Assembly: GCF_024198255.1 (NCBI RefSeq)
Contig: NZ_JAJVKW010000006.1
Location: 558,001-622,000, forward strand
DNA length: 64,000 nt
Direction of reading: 5' to 3'
From: Myxococcus guangdongensis
Lineage (GTDB): Bacteria; Myxococcota; Myxococcia; Myxococcales; Myxococcaceae
Shown here: positions 25,940 to 34,056 of the stretch, in pieces
How positions within the stretch are numbered: the first letter of the stretch is position 1
Layout: every line of letters begins with the position of its first letter
Position numbers and translations under genes: made by a program
The notes under the pieces: generated by a model
What the model was told of the DNA's origin: nothing
The model's input: the letters and a program-made list of their open reading frames with translations, nothing else
Database searches by the model: none

Positions 25940-25961
25940 CGCGCCGCGCCTCACGCGACAC

Positions 25962-25984
25962 GGGAGGGCGACTTGCGCCCTCTC
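25962..25984 (+). terminator. Weak hairpin between RCC1 paralogues
   Basis: Arms 25962-25970 and 25976-25984 form a 9-bp stem with one wobble and a 5-base loop. It follows the first RCC1 stop by 22 bp and could limit read-through into the second. Confidence 0.35.
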
Positions 25985-26057
25985 ACGAGAACTCCGCGCC
26001 CGGGTGGGCCCGGATGCAGCGAGTACGTCGTCGGGCAGTCTGAACCGGGGGTGTCCC

Positions 26058-29000
26058 ATGGAACGTGTCGCGAGGCGTGTGTCTGGAGTCCTGCTGTGCC
26101 TGTTGTGGTGGGCGGGCTGTGCCGAGCCCGGTGCGTCCTCCTTCTCCGGCGAGCTCGGCACCCTGCGCGCCAGGGAGGGCGCGTCCCGGCAGGGCTCGGT
26201 GCTGGCGGGGCGGCACCACACGCTGGTGCTGAGGTCGGATGGCACCGTGTGGGCGTGGGGCGGCAACACCTTCGGCCAGCTCGGCAACAACTCGACCCGC
26301 CCCAACCCGATGCCCACGCGCGTCTGGCGCCTGTCGAGCATCCGCGCGATTGGCGTGGGGGAGCAGCACTCGCTCGCGCTGGGCGGGGACGGCACGGTGT
26401 GGGCGTGGGGTTGGAACAACAACGGGCAGCTGGGCGACGGGACGACGACGTCCCGCTCGGTGCCCACGCGAATCCCGAACCTGACGAACGTGATCGCCAT
26501 CGCCGCCGGATTCACCCACTCGATGGTGCTCAAGTCGGACGGCACCGTCTGGGCGTGGGGCCTGAACGCGACGGGACAGCTCGGCGATGGAACGACGACG
26601 CGCAGGCTCGTCCCCGTGCAGGTGCAGGGGCTGACGAGCGCGGCGGCCATCGCCGCGGGCAACTCGCACTCGTTGGCGCTGACGACGGATGGGCGACTGT
26701 TGACCTGGGGGAGCAACGCCGATGGTCAGCTCGGCACCGGCAACCAGACGCACCGCTCGCTCCCGGGCGCGTTGGTGGGCATGACGAACGTGTCCGCGCT
26801 GTCGGGCGGAGGCTCGCACTCGATGGTGCTGAAGACGGACGGCACCGTGTGGGTCTGGGGGAAGAACGATGATGGCCAGCTGGGCCTGGGCAACACCACC
26901 GCGAGCCTGGTGCCGGTGCAGGTGCCGGGTCTCACGAGCGTCGCGGCGGTGGTGGGGGGCGGGCAGCACTCGGTGGCGCTGAAGGCGGACGGCACGGTGT
27001 GGGCGTGGGGCAGCAACATCCGCGCGCAACTGGGCGACGGGACACAGACGCAGCGGCTGGCGCCGTTCCAGGTGCCGGGCCTGACGGGCGTGCTGGGCGT
27101 GTCCGCGGGAGGCGGGCAGCACTCGGTGGCGGTGAAGGCGAGCGGCGAGGTGTGGACGTGGGGCTCCAACTCCGACGGCCAATGTGGCGACGGGACGTAC
27201 TTGATGAAGCTGGTGCCCACGCTGACGCGCGGCCTGCTGGAGCGCGCGGGGGCGTCCGCGGGGGAGGGCTCCTCGCTGGCCATCAAGGAGGACGGCACCG
27301 CGTGGGGGTGGGGGATGAACGCCCAGTCCCAGCTCGGCGACGGCACGAATGTGTCGCGTCGGTTGCCGGTGCGGGTGGGGACGCTCACGCAGGTGGCGTC
27401 GGTCGCCTCCGGGGCGTTCCACTCACTGGCGCTGAAGGAGGACGGCGCGGTGTTCGGCTGGGGCGCGAACGGCTGGGGCGCCGTCGGGGACGGGAGCCTG
27501 GTCAATCGCACGCAACCGGTGCGGGTGGGGCAGGGCACCCTGGTGGCCTCGGCGGTGGCGGTGGGGGCGTACCATTCGCTGGCGCTGGGCGTGGATGGGA
27601 CCGTCTTCGCGTGGGGGGACAACAGCGTGGGGCAGCTGGGCGACGGGAGCGACGTCACGCCCACGCAGACCACGCCCACCCGGGTGCCGGACCTGGACCG
27701 CGTCGTCTCCGTGGCCGCGGGCCTGGAGCACTCGCTCGCCTTGAAGGCGGACGGCACCGTCTGGGTGTGGGGCCGACAGGACACGTGCGAGGACGTGGGG
27801 GGCGAGGCGGTGGCGGTGCGCACGCCGCGCCAGGTGCCGGGGTTGACGGACGTGGTGGCGGTGGGCGCGGGGCTCTGTCATTCGATGGCCCTGCGCGCGG
27901 ATGGCACCGTCTGGGCCTGGGGAAGCAATGACCAGGGACAGCTGGGGGATGGGGGCCTCACCGCGCGGATGACGCCCGCCCAGGTGACGGGGCTCACCGG
28001 CGTGGTGTCCCTCTCCGTGGGCCCGCGCCAGGCCCTGGTGCTCAAGCAGGATGGCGGTGTGTGGGGGTGGGGGAGCAATCCCCTGGGCCAGCTGGGGGCG
28101 GGCCTGTCCGCCCCGCGCCTGGCGCCCGCGCTGGTGCCCGCGCTGACGGGCGTGAGGTCGCTGTCCTCGGGGGCCACGCACACGCTGGCGCTCAAGGAGG
28201 ACGGCACGCTCTGGGCCTGGGGCGGCAATGGCGATGGGCAGCTGGGCATCGGCGCGGTGGACTGGCAGCTGACGCCGACCCGCTCGGGCCTCGTGGCCTC
28301 GCGAGGCGTGGCCGCCGCGTCCCGGCACTCGCTCGTCGTCGCGCTGGACGGCAGCGTGCAGGGCACGGGGGCCAACGACTCCGGGCAGTTGGGTGACGGC
28401 AGCCTGGTGACGCGCGCGGACCCGGTGGCCGTGACGGGGCTGACGGAGATTCGCGCCGTCGCCGGAGGCCCCGGGCACACGCTCGCCCTGAAGACGGATG
28501 GCCGCGTCTACTCCTGGGGCGCGAACCTGGAGGGCGAGCTGGGGGATGGCACGACGACGCCCCGGACGCAGGCCACGCAGTTGCCGACGCTCGCGGGCGT
28601 GTTGTCCATCGCGGTGGGCAGCCGTCACTCGCTGGCGCTGCAGGGCGACGGCACCGTGGTGGCCTGGGGCGCGAACCTCCAGGGGCAGTTGGGCGACGGG
28701 ACGACGGTGTCCCGGAGGGCCCCCGTGCGCGTGCTGAACCTGTCGGGCGTGGCGGCCATCGCCGCGGGAGATGGCTTCTCGCTGGCGCTCAAGCACGACG
28801 GCACGGTGTGGTCCTGGGGCGGCAACTCCCTGGGACAGCTCGGCGACAACTCCACCCAGCGCAGGCTGGAGCCGGTGGCGGTTGCCGGCCTCACGGGCGT
28901 CACGGCGGTGGCGGCCGGGCGCACGCATGCGCTCGCGCTCAAGGGGGACGCGACGCTCTGGGCGTGGGGCTCCAACACCTATGGCGAGTTGGGAGACAAC

Positions 29001-29342
29001 ACCCAGACGCGGAGGCTCGCGCCCGTCCTGGTGAACACCCTGGCGGGCGTCACCACGTTGAGCGCCGGTGAGCATCACAGCCTCGCGGTGACCACCGGAG
29101 GCAAGGTCTGGGGCTGGGGCCGCAACCAGCACGCCCAGGTGGGCAACGGGGTGAAGTCCAACTGGCAGAAGCTGCCCGTGCAGGTGCCCGGGCTCACCGG
29201 CGCGGTGGCGGTGTCGGGCGGCGGGGAGCACTCGCTCGCCGTGCTCTCGGACCGCGGCGTCTGGGCCTGGGGCAACAGCATCCAGGGCCAGCTGGGCACC
29301 GGCATGGTGGGCTTCCGCGTGGCGCCCGTGCAGGTCTGGTAG
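26058..29342 (+). CDS. Giant RCC1-repeat lipoprotein, second paralogue
   Basis: The protein has 1,094 residues from the ATG at 26058. A lipoprotein signal ends in LLWWAGC. It again has 21 RCC1 units. Two have lost the canonical core: unit 11 reads VWVWGRQDTCED, with an added Cys, and unit 15 reads VQGTGAN. Units 1-7 align to the upstream paralogue without a gap and with well over 80% identity by eye. After LMKLVPTL the two drop to ordinary family similarity. The gene starts 118 bp after its paralogue and may be co-transcribed. A very strong hairpin follows. It is probably a surface-displayed recognition protein, by inference. Confidence 0.92.
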   Translation: MERVARRVSGVLLCLLWWAGCAEPGASSFSGELGTLRAREGASRQGSVLAGRHHTLVLRSDGTVWAWGGNTFGQLGNNSTRPNPMPTRVWRLSSIRAIGVGEQHSLALGGDGTVWAWGWNNNGQLGDGTTTSRSVPTRIPNLTNVIAIAAGFTHSMVLKSDGTVWAWGLNATGQLGDGTTTRRLVPVQVQGLTSAAAIAAGNSHSLALTTDGRLLTWGSNADGQLGTGNQTHRSLPGALVGMTNVSALSGGGSHSMVLKTDGTVWVWGKNDDGQLGLGNTTASLVPVQVPGLTSVAAVVGGGQHSVALKADGTVWAWGSNIRAQLGDGTQTQRLAPFQVPGLTGVLGVSAGGGQHSVAVKASGEVWTWGSNSDGQCGDGTYLMKLVPTLTRGLLERAGASAGEGSSLAIKEDGTAWGWGMNAQSQLGDGTNVSRRLPVRVGTLTQVASVASGAFHSLALKEDGAVFGWGANGWGAVGDGSLVNRTQPVRVGQGTLVASAVAVGAYHSLALGVDGTVFAWGDNSVGQLGDGSDVTPTQTTPTRVPDLDRVVSVAAGLEHSLALKADGTVWVWGRQDTCEDVGGEAVAVRTPRQVPGLTDVVAVGAGLCHSMALRADGTVWAWGSNDQGQLGDGGLTARMTPAQVTGLTGVVSLSVGPRQALVLKQDGGVWGWGSNPLGQLGAGLSAPRLAPALVPALTGVRSLSSGATHTLALKEDGTLWAWGGNGDGQLGIGAVDWQLTPTRSGLVASRGVAAASRHSLVVALDGSVQGTGANDSGQLGDGSLVTRADPVAVTGLTEIRAVAGGPGHTLALKTDGRVYSWGANLEGELGDGTTTPRTQATQLPTLAGVLSIAVGSRHSLALQGDGTVVAWGANLQGQLGDGTTVSRRAPVRVLNLSGVAAIAAGDGFSLALKHDGTVWSWGGNSLGQLGDNSTQRRLEPVAVAGLTGVTAVAAGRTHALALKGDATLWAWGSNTYGELGDNTQTRRLAPVLVNTLAGVTTLSAGEHHSLAVTTGGKVWGWGRNQHAQVGNGVKSNWQKLPVQVPGLTGAVAVSGGGEHSLAVLSDRGVWAWGNSIQGQLGTGMVGFRVAPVQVW

Positions 29343-29358
29343 CGGCCCACACGGACGA

Positions 29359-29393
29359 CGGCCCGCTCGCGTGAGTCCATCGCGAGCGGGCCG
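29359..29393. terminator. Perfect 13-bp bidirectional hairpin
   Basis: Arms 29359-29371 and 29381-29393 are perfectly complementary with a 9-base loop, between the convergent RCC1 and coiled-coil genes. Confidence 0.65.
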
Positions 29394-29418
29394 GGTGGGA
29401 CGTGCGAGTGGGAGGGGA

Positions 29419-30447
29419 CTACTTCGCCTTGCCGAACTCGCGGCTGGCGATGACACCCTGCACCTCGGCGAGGGCGCGAGCGCCGGAGGCGGACTCGAGC
29501 GCCTTCTCCGCGATGGCCTGCACCTGGCGCTTGGCCTCGGCCAGCTCCGTCTGGAGCACCTGGAGGGCCTGGGCCTGCTTCGTGCTGGTCTCCTTGAGCG
29601 AGGCAATCTCCATGCTGGCCACCTTCTGCGCCGTCTCCGCGTCCTTGTTGGCGAGCGTCAGCTTCAGCTCCCAGTCCGCCTTGACGCGATTGCCCACGAT
29701 GGCCGCGGCCGTGTCGGCCTCCTTCTTCAGCTGCGCGGGGAACTCGGACACCTGCTTGCGCAAATCCTCCAGCTCCTTCTCCCTCGACTTCAGCTGCTCC
29801 TCGCGGCCGGCCCAGTCCTTCTCCAGCTTCTCCTTGCGGTCTCTCTCCGTGGCCGCCTGCACGCGCAGCCCTTCGGCGAACGCGTCCTGCTCCTTCTTGC
29901 GCTGCACCGTCACGTCGTAGGCGTACTGCTCCTCGGCGCGCGCGCGAGCCAGCGCCGCCGCCGCCTTCTCCGTGGCCGCCTCCGAGGCCGCCCGCTCACG
30001 CGTCTCCTCGATGTCCTTCTGGAGCAGCTCCATCTCCTCCTGGAGCTGGGCCTTGCGCACGTCGTACTCCGCCACCAGCACGTCCACGGCGCTGGCCGCC
30101 ACGTCCTTGCCATGCAGCTCCGTCAGCTCCTCCGTCTTCAGGCGGATGGCCTCGTCCAGCTGCTTCATCTCCTCCACCAGCGCGATGACCTGCTCGTTGA
30201 TGCCCGCCAGCGTCTTGCCGATGGTGAGCCCCGCCTCGGTGACCTTCTTCACCGCGGACTCGGCCGACAGGTTGGACACGTCCGCGAGCACGTCGCGCGC
30301 GTGCGCGTCACGGGCCTCCTGCTCCTTGGCCGGGACGACGGGCTTGTTGCGCGCCTTGCGAGCCAGGTCCTCGAAGGCCGCCTTGGTGGACTCCGAGGAG
30401 CGGTTGCGGGAGACGGACTTGCGGGACTTGGACTTGGTGGAAGCCAT
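29419..30447 (-). CDS. Long coiled-coil cytoplasmic protein
   Basis: The protein has 342 residues from the ATG at 30447, which has GGAG nine bases upstream. A basic Ser/Lys/Arg head (1-20) leads into an almost continuous coiled coil (about 60-330) rich in Glu, Lys, Gln, Ala and Leu with heptad spacing. There is no signal peptide and no enzyme motif. The basic head could bind nucleic acid or membrane. The layout resembles cytoskeletal or scaffold proteins. It diverges from asnS across 262 bp. Confidence 0.85.
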   Translation of the reverse strand: MASTKSKSRKSVSRNRSSESTKAAFEDLARKARNKPVVPAKEQEARDAHARDVLADVSNLSAESAVKKVTEAGLTIGKTLAGINEQVIALVEEMKQLDEAIRLKTEELTELHGKDVAASAVDVLVAEYDVRKAQLQEEMELLQKDIEETRERAASEAATEKAAAALARARAEEQYAYDVTVQRKKEQDAFAEGLRVQAATERDRKEKLEKDWAGREEQLKSREKELEDLRKQVSEFPAQLKKEADTAAAIVGNRVKADWELKLTLANKDAETAQKVASMEIASLKETSTKQAQALQVLQTELAEAKRQVQAIAEKALESASGARALAEVQGVIASREFGKAK

Positions 30448-30709
30448 GTGACTCTCCAGGTAGGGCACGGCCAGGCGGGCCGCGTTGGCTCGCGAATGGC
30501 GTGAGGGTTTCGTGGGATTCGTGGTCCCCTTCTCGGGCGACCATGTGAAAAGAGTACCTGGAGGGTCTGACACGGTTGGCTGGGTTCCAGGCGTGCCTCC
30601 GGGGGCCGGGAAAGGGCTCCTGGGAGCCCCAAGAAGCCACGCCGGGCTTGTCCTCGGGGCCGGGGGGCGGCTAACTCCCGGCCCAGACTCCGCTCAAGGG
30701 AGAGCGTCA

Positions 30710-32110
30710 ATGCAGGTCGTCAGTGTGAAGCAGGTCCTCGCCGGCGCGGTGGAGGCAGGGACGAAGGTGGAGGTCCGTGGCTGGGTGCGCACCCGGCGCG
30801 ACTCGAAGGCGGGCATCAGCTTCGTCAATGTGAGCGATGGCTCGGTGTTCGACCCCCTCCAGGTGGTCGCCCCCAACTCGCTGCCCAACTACGAGAAGGA
30901 GATCCTCCGCCTCACCGCGGGCGCCTCTGTCGTCTGCCGCGGCACGCTGGTGAAGTCCCAGGGCAAGGGGCAGGCCTTCGAGGTCCAGGCGGACGAGGTC
31001 CAGGTGCTGGGCCTGGTGGACGACCCGGACACCTATCCCATCCAGCCCAAGCAGCACACGCTGGAGTTCCTGCGCGACGTGGCGCACCTGCGCGTGCGCA
31101 CCAACACGTTCAGCTCGATTACGCGCGTGCGCCACCGCGCGGCGCAGGCGGTGCACCGCTTCTTCGACCAGGAGGGGTTCTTCTGGGTCAACACGCCCAT
31201 CATCACCGCGAGCGACGCGGAGGGCGCCGGGCAGATGTTCCGCGTGTCCACGCTGGACGCGGTCAATCCGCCGCGCACGCCCGAGGGCAAGATTGACTGG
31301 CACAAGGACTTCTTCGGCAAGGAGGCGTACCTCACCGTCTCCGGCCAGCTCAACGTGGAGGCCTACGCCATGGCCATGTCGAAGGTGTACACCTTCGGCC
31401 CCACGTTCCGCGCGGAGAACTCCAACACCACGCGCCACCTGGCTGAGTTCTGGATGATTGAGCCGGAGATCGCCTTCGCGGACCTCAACGCGGACGCGGA
31501 CCTGGCCGAGCGCTTCCTCAAGTATGTCTTCAAGGCGGTGCTGGAGGACTGCGGCCCCGACTTCAAGTTCTTCGAGGAGCGCGTGCAGAAGGGCGTCACG
31601 GAGCGGCTGGAGAAGTTCATCCACTCGAGCTTCGAGCGCATCGACTACACGGATGCGATTGAAATCCTCAAGAAGGCGAAGAAGAAGTTCGAGTACGCGC
31701 CGGAGTGGGGCAAGGATTTGCAGACGGAGCACGAGCGCTACCTGTCCGAGGAGCACGTGGGCCGGCCCGTCGTCGTGATGAACTACCCGGAGGCCATCAA
31801 GGCCTTCTACATGCGCATCAACGAGGACGGGAAGACGGTGGCGGCCATGGACGTGCTGGCCCCGGGCATCGGCGAAATCATCGGCGGCAGCCAGCGCGAG
31901 GAGCGGCTGGATGTGCTGGATGAGCGCATGAAGCGCTTCGGCCTGGAGCCGTCGCATTACGAGTGGTACCGCGACCTGCGTCGCTACGGCACGGTGCCGC
32001 ACGCGGGCTTCGGGCTCGGGTTCGAGCGGCTCATCGTCTACATGTGCGGCCTGCAGAACATCCGCGACGCCATTCCGTACCCGCGCGTGCCGGGCTCGGC
32101 GCAGTTCTAG
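30710..32110 (+). CDS. asnS: Asparaginyl-tRNA synthetase
   Basis: The protein has 466 residues, the usual bacterial length. The N-terminal OB-fold anticodon-binding domain (about 1-120) begins with an EVRGWVRTRRDSK segment. The class II catalytic core follows: motif 2 is in FRAENSNTTRHLAEFWMIEPE (quoted in part: FRAENSNTTRHL), and motif 3 is in GFGLGFERLIVYMCG. It charges tRNA-Asn with asparagine in the cytoplasm. The AsnRS-specific GGSQREER loop near residue 400 separates it from AspRS. A textbook hairpin with a T-run follows. It is the only clear translation gene in the window. Confidence 0.97.
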   Translation: MQVVSVKQVLAGAVEAGTKVEVRGWVRTRRDSKAGISFVNVSDGSVFDPLQVVAPNSLPNYEKEILRLTAGASVVCRGTLVKSQGKGQAFEVQADEVQVLGLVDDPDTYPIQPKQHTLEFLRDVAHLRVRTNTFSSITRVRHRAAQAVHRFFDQEGFFWVNTPIITASDAEGAGQMFRVSTLDAVNPPRTPEGKIDWHKDFFGKEAYLTVSGQLNVEAYAMAMSKVYTFGPTFRAENSNTTRHLAEFWMIEPEIAFADLNADADLAERFLKYVFKAVLEDCGPDFKFFEERVQKGVTERLEKFIHSSFERIDYTDAIEILKKAKKKFEYAPEWGKDLQTEHERYLSEEHVGRPVVVMNYPEAIKAFYMRINEDGKTVAAMDVLAPGIGEIIGGSQREERLDVLDERMKRFGLEPSHYEWYRDLRRYGTVPHAGFGLGFERLIVYMCGLQNIRDAIPYPRVPGSAQF

Positions 32111-32125
32111 GCGCGGGCGTGTCTC

Positions 32126-32155
32126 CGGTGGGCGGAGTCGCTCCGCCCACCGTTT
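32126..32155 (+). terminator. Strong rho-independent terminator of asnS
   Basis: Arms 32126-32137 and 32141-32152 form a perfect 12-bp GC-rich stem with a 3-base loop, followed directly by TTT. It is the best intrinsic terminator in the window. The convergent CotH gene ends 5 bp further on. Confidence 0.8.
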
Positions 32156-32159
32156 CCAC

Positions 32160-33881
32160 TCACGGCAGCTGGGACTGGAGCGCGGGCCAGCGGGTGCGGA
32201 CCCACTGGCGCACGTACTCCAGCTCCTGCTCGTAGGTGTTGAAGTCGGTGCGCTGGTACCAGTTGGGGAAGTTGCCGGCGCCCACGCTGCCGGGGGCGCC
32301 CAGGGCGCGGTACTCCAGCTCCCACTTCGCCCAGTCGCGCTTCGCCACGGCGGACGTCTCGCGCTCGTAGACGTCGATGAGGGCGAGCACCGTCTCCAGC
32401 TTCACCTCGTTCTTCAGCAGCGAGCGGTAGCGCTCGTGCATGGGCCCGGAGAACGTCGGGTCCGCGAGCAGGCGCGCGAAGATGCGATTGGTGTTGGCGA
32501 AGTTGGAGCGCGTCGTCGGCGAGGTGCGCGTGGTGTCGAAGTTCTGGCCGAAGCTCGCGTCCAGGTCCCACGGGATGAAGCGCCAGGGGCCCTTCGTGTT
32601 CGGGTCATACGCGTGATAGGCGTTCTTCGAGTGCGAGTCGGTGCCGTGGATGAGCGTGTTGAAGATCCACCAGTTCTCGTAGTCCTTCAGGCTGGCGCGC
32701 TGGGGGAACTGGGTGCGGAAGGTGGTGTCATCCGAGTCCGCGACGAAGCCGATGAAGGCCTCCAGGGTGTCCCAGGCGTGGGGCTGGCCCATCTCGGGCT
32801 CGCCGACCTTCTTCTCGAAGCCCTCGCGCAGTGAGGCCTTGGGCGTGCCGTCGCGGCGGGTGCGGGAGAAGTTGGCGTCGTTCTCCACGGCCTTGAACAA
32901 GTCGGAGTCCTTGTCCATGCCGTGGTCGGCCATCAGCCGTTTGTGAGGCAGGTCCGCCACGGTGTAGAGGCCGAGGTAGCGGTTGTTGGCGTACAGCACG
33001 GCGCTGTAGGTGCGCACGCGGATGTTGTCGGGAGAGATGCGGCTCCACAGGTCGAACGCGAGCCGGGTGCGCACGTACGAGTTGTCATTGAACGTGGTGA
33101 CGAGGGCGACGCGCTTCTTGTCGAGGAAGCCGTCGCCGTAGACGGTTTCGTCGAAGAGGTCGTCGTCGGAGAACTTGAAGGTGAAGCTGCGCTTGGGGAA
33201 GGCGCCGGAGGTGGCGCCGCGGTACTTGGCCTCCACCTGGTAGGTGCGGCCCCGGTAGACGAGCTTGGCGCCCTTGTAGCTGCCCGAGGTGAGGGGCGGC
33301 TCATAGGTGAGGTGGAAGACGGGCAGGCCGTACTCCTCGGTGTACTTCGAGGGGTCGACGATGGCCACGTTGCCCGGGCCGCCGTTGTTTTCGGCGACGC
33401 CGACCTTGAGGGTGCCTGTCTCGTTGGTGGAGCGCTCGCGCAGCACGAGGTTCCACACGGCCGCCTGGTCCCTGCCGGTCGTCCAGCGCAGCGTGGCGGT
33501 GGTCTCATCGAAGGTGGCGCCGGTGGGCAGGTTGTCCACGGTGAAGCGCACCGCGGGACCGGTGTGACCGGTGGAGCACGTCACGGTGGCGGACACTGGC
33601 TGGCCCTCGGTGACCCACTGCGCCTCGCCCGCGGTGGGGGCGCAGACGGTGGGCGCGGGGCCGGCGTCGGGAGTGCCCGCGTCGGCAGGTGGAGGTCCGC
33701 CGGCGTCGGGGATGCCCGCGTCCGGTCCGGGCTCTCCCGTGGAGGGACCCGCGTCGGGGTCTCCGGAGGGAGCCCGGTCGGGCGGTTGATCCTCGGGACC
33801 GGGGGGACTGCCGCCCCCGCAGGCCACCATCAGACTCACGACACACGCCAGTACGACGCTCGACACGCTTTTCCGGGCCAC
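32160..33881 (-). CDS. CotH-kinase-family lipoprotein
   Basis: The protein has 573 residues from a GTG at 33881 with GGAGGAG upstream. A lipoprotein signal ends in LMVACGG, followed by a Pro/Asp/Ala/Gly linker to about residue 75. A small immunoglobulin-like domain (about 75-165) comes next. The CotH domain (about 195-540) shows the conserved KYRGATSGAFPKRSF strand, VALVTTFNDNSYVR, and the late WRFIPWDLDASFG motif whose Asp binds metal in CotH kinases. CotH proteins phosphorylate secreted or spore-coat proteins using ATP. In myxobacteria they are common, extracellular, and of unknown substrate. Confidence 0.92.
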   Translation of the reverse strand: MARKSVSSVVLACVVSLMVACGGGSPPGPEDQPPDRAPSGDPDAGPSTGEPGPDAGIPDAGGPPPADAGTPDAGPAPTVCAPTAGEAQWVTEGQPVSATVTCSTGHTGPAVRFTVDNLPTGATFDETTATLRWTTGRDQAAVWNLVLRERSTNETGTLKVGVAENNGGPGNVAIVDPSKYTEEYGLPVFHLTYEPPLTSGSYKGAKLVYRGRTYQVEAKYRGATSGAFPKRSFTFKFSDDDLFDETVYGDGFLDKKRVALVTTFNDNSYVRTRLAFDLWSRISPDNIRVRTYSAVLYANNRYLGLYTVADLPHKRLMADHGMDKDSDLFKAVENDANFSRTRRDGTPKASLREGFEKKVGEPEMGQPHAWDTLEAFIGFVADSDDTTFRTQFPQRASLKDYENWWIFNTLIHGTDSHSKNAYHAYDPNTKGPWRFIPWDLDASFGQNFDTTRTSPTTRSNFANTNRIFARLLADPTFSGPMHERYRSLLKNEVKLETVLALIDVYERETSAVAKRDWAKWELEYRALGAPGSVGAGNFPNWYQRTDFNTYEQELEYVRQWVRTRWPALQSQLP

Positions 33882-33997
33882 CGTGTTGCTCCTCCGCCTC
33901 CCGCCAACCCCGTTGGGCTCGAAGGAATAGGCATCCGGAGGAGCGCTGACAGGCCCCCTGTCACGGACGTGTGTCGTCCGGTGGACGGGGGCCTCAT

Positions 33998-34025
33998 CTC
34001 CGGCCCGGTGGGAATCGGGCCGGAG
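33998..34025 (-). terminator. Hairpin after the PPC-repeat gene
   Basis: Arms 33998-34007 and 34016-34025 form a perfect 10-bp stem with an 8-base loop, 32 bp downstream of the PPC gene's stop at 34057 on the minus strand. Confidence 0.55.
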
Positions 34026-34056
34026 GTGGCTCGATGAGGGTCGAGGTGGCCGGTCG

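Noticed and set aside
22649..29342. RCC1 repeats considered as a mobile element or CRISPR-like array
   Set aside because: The repeats are in-frame protein blades of about 150 bp with diverged sequence, and there are no spacers, terminal repeats or transposase.
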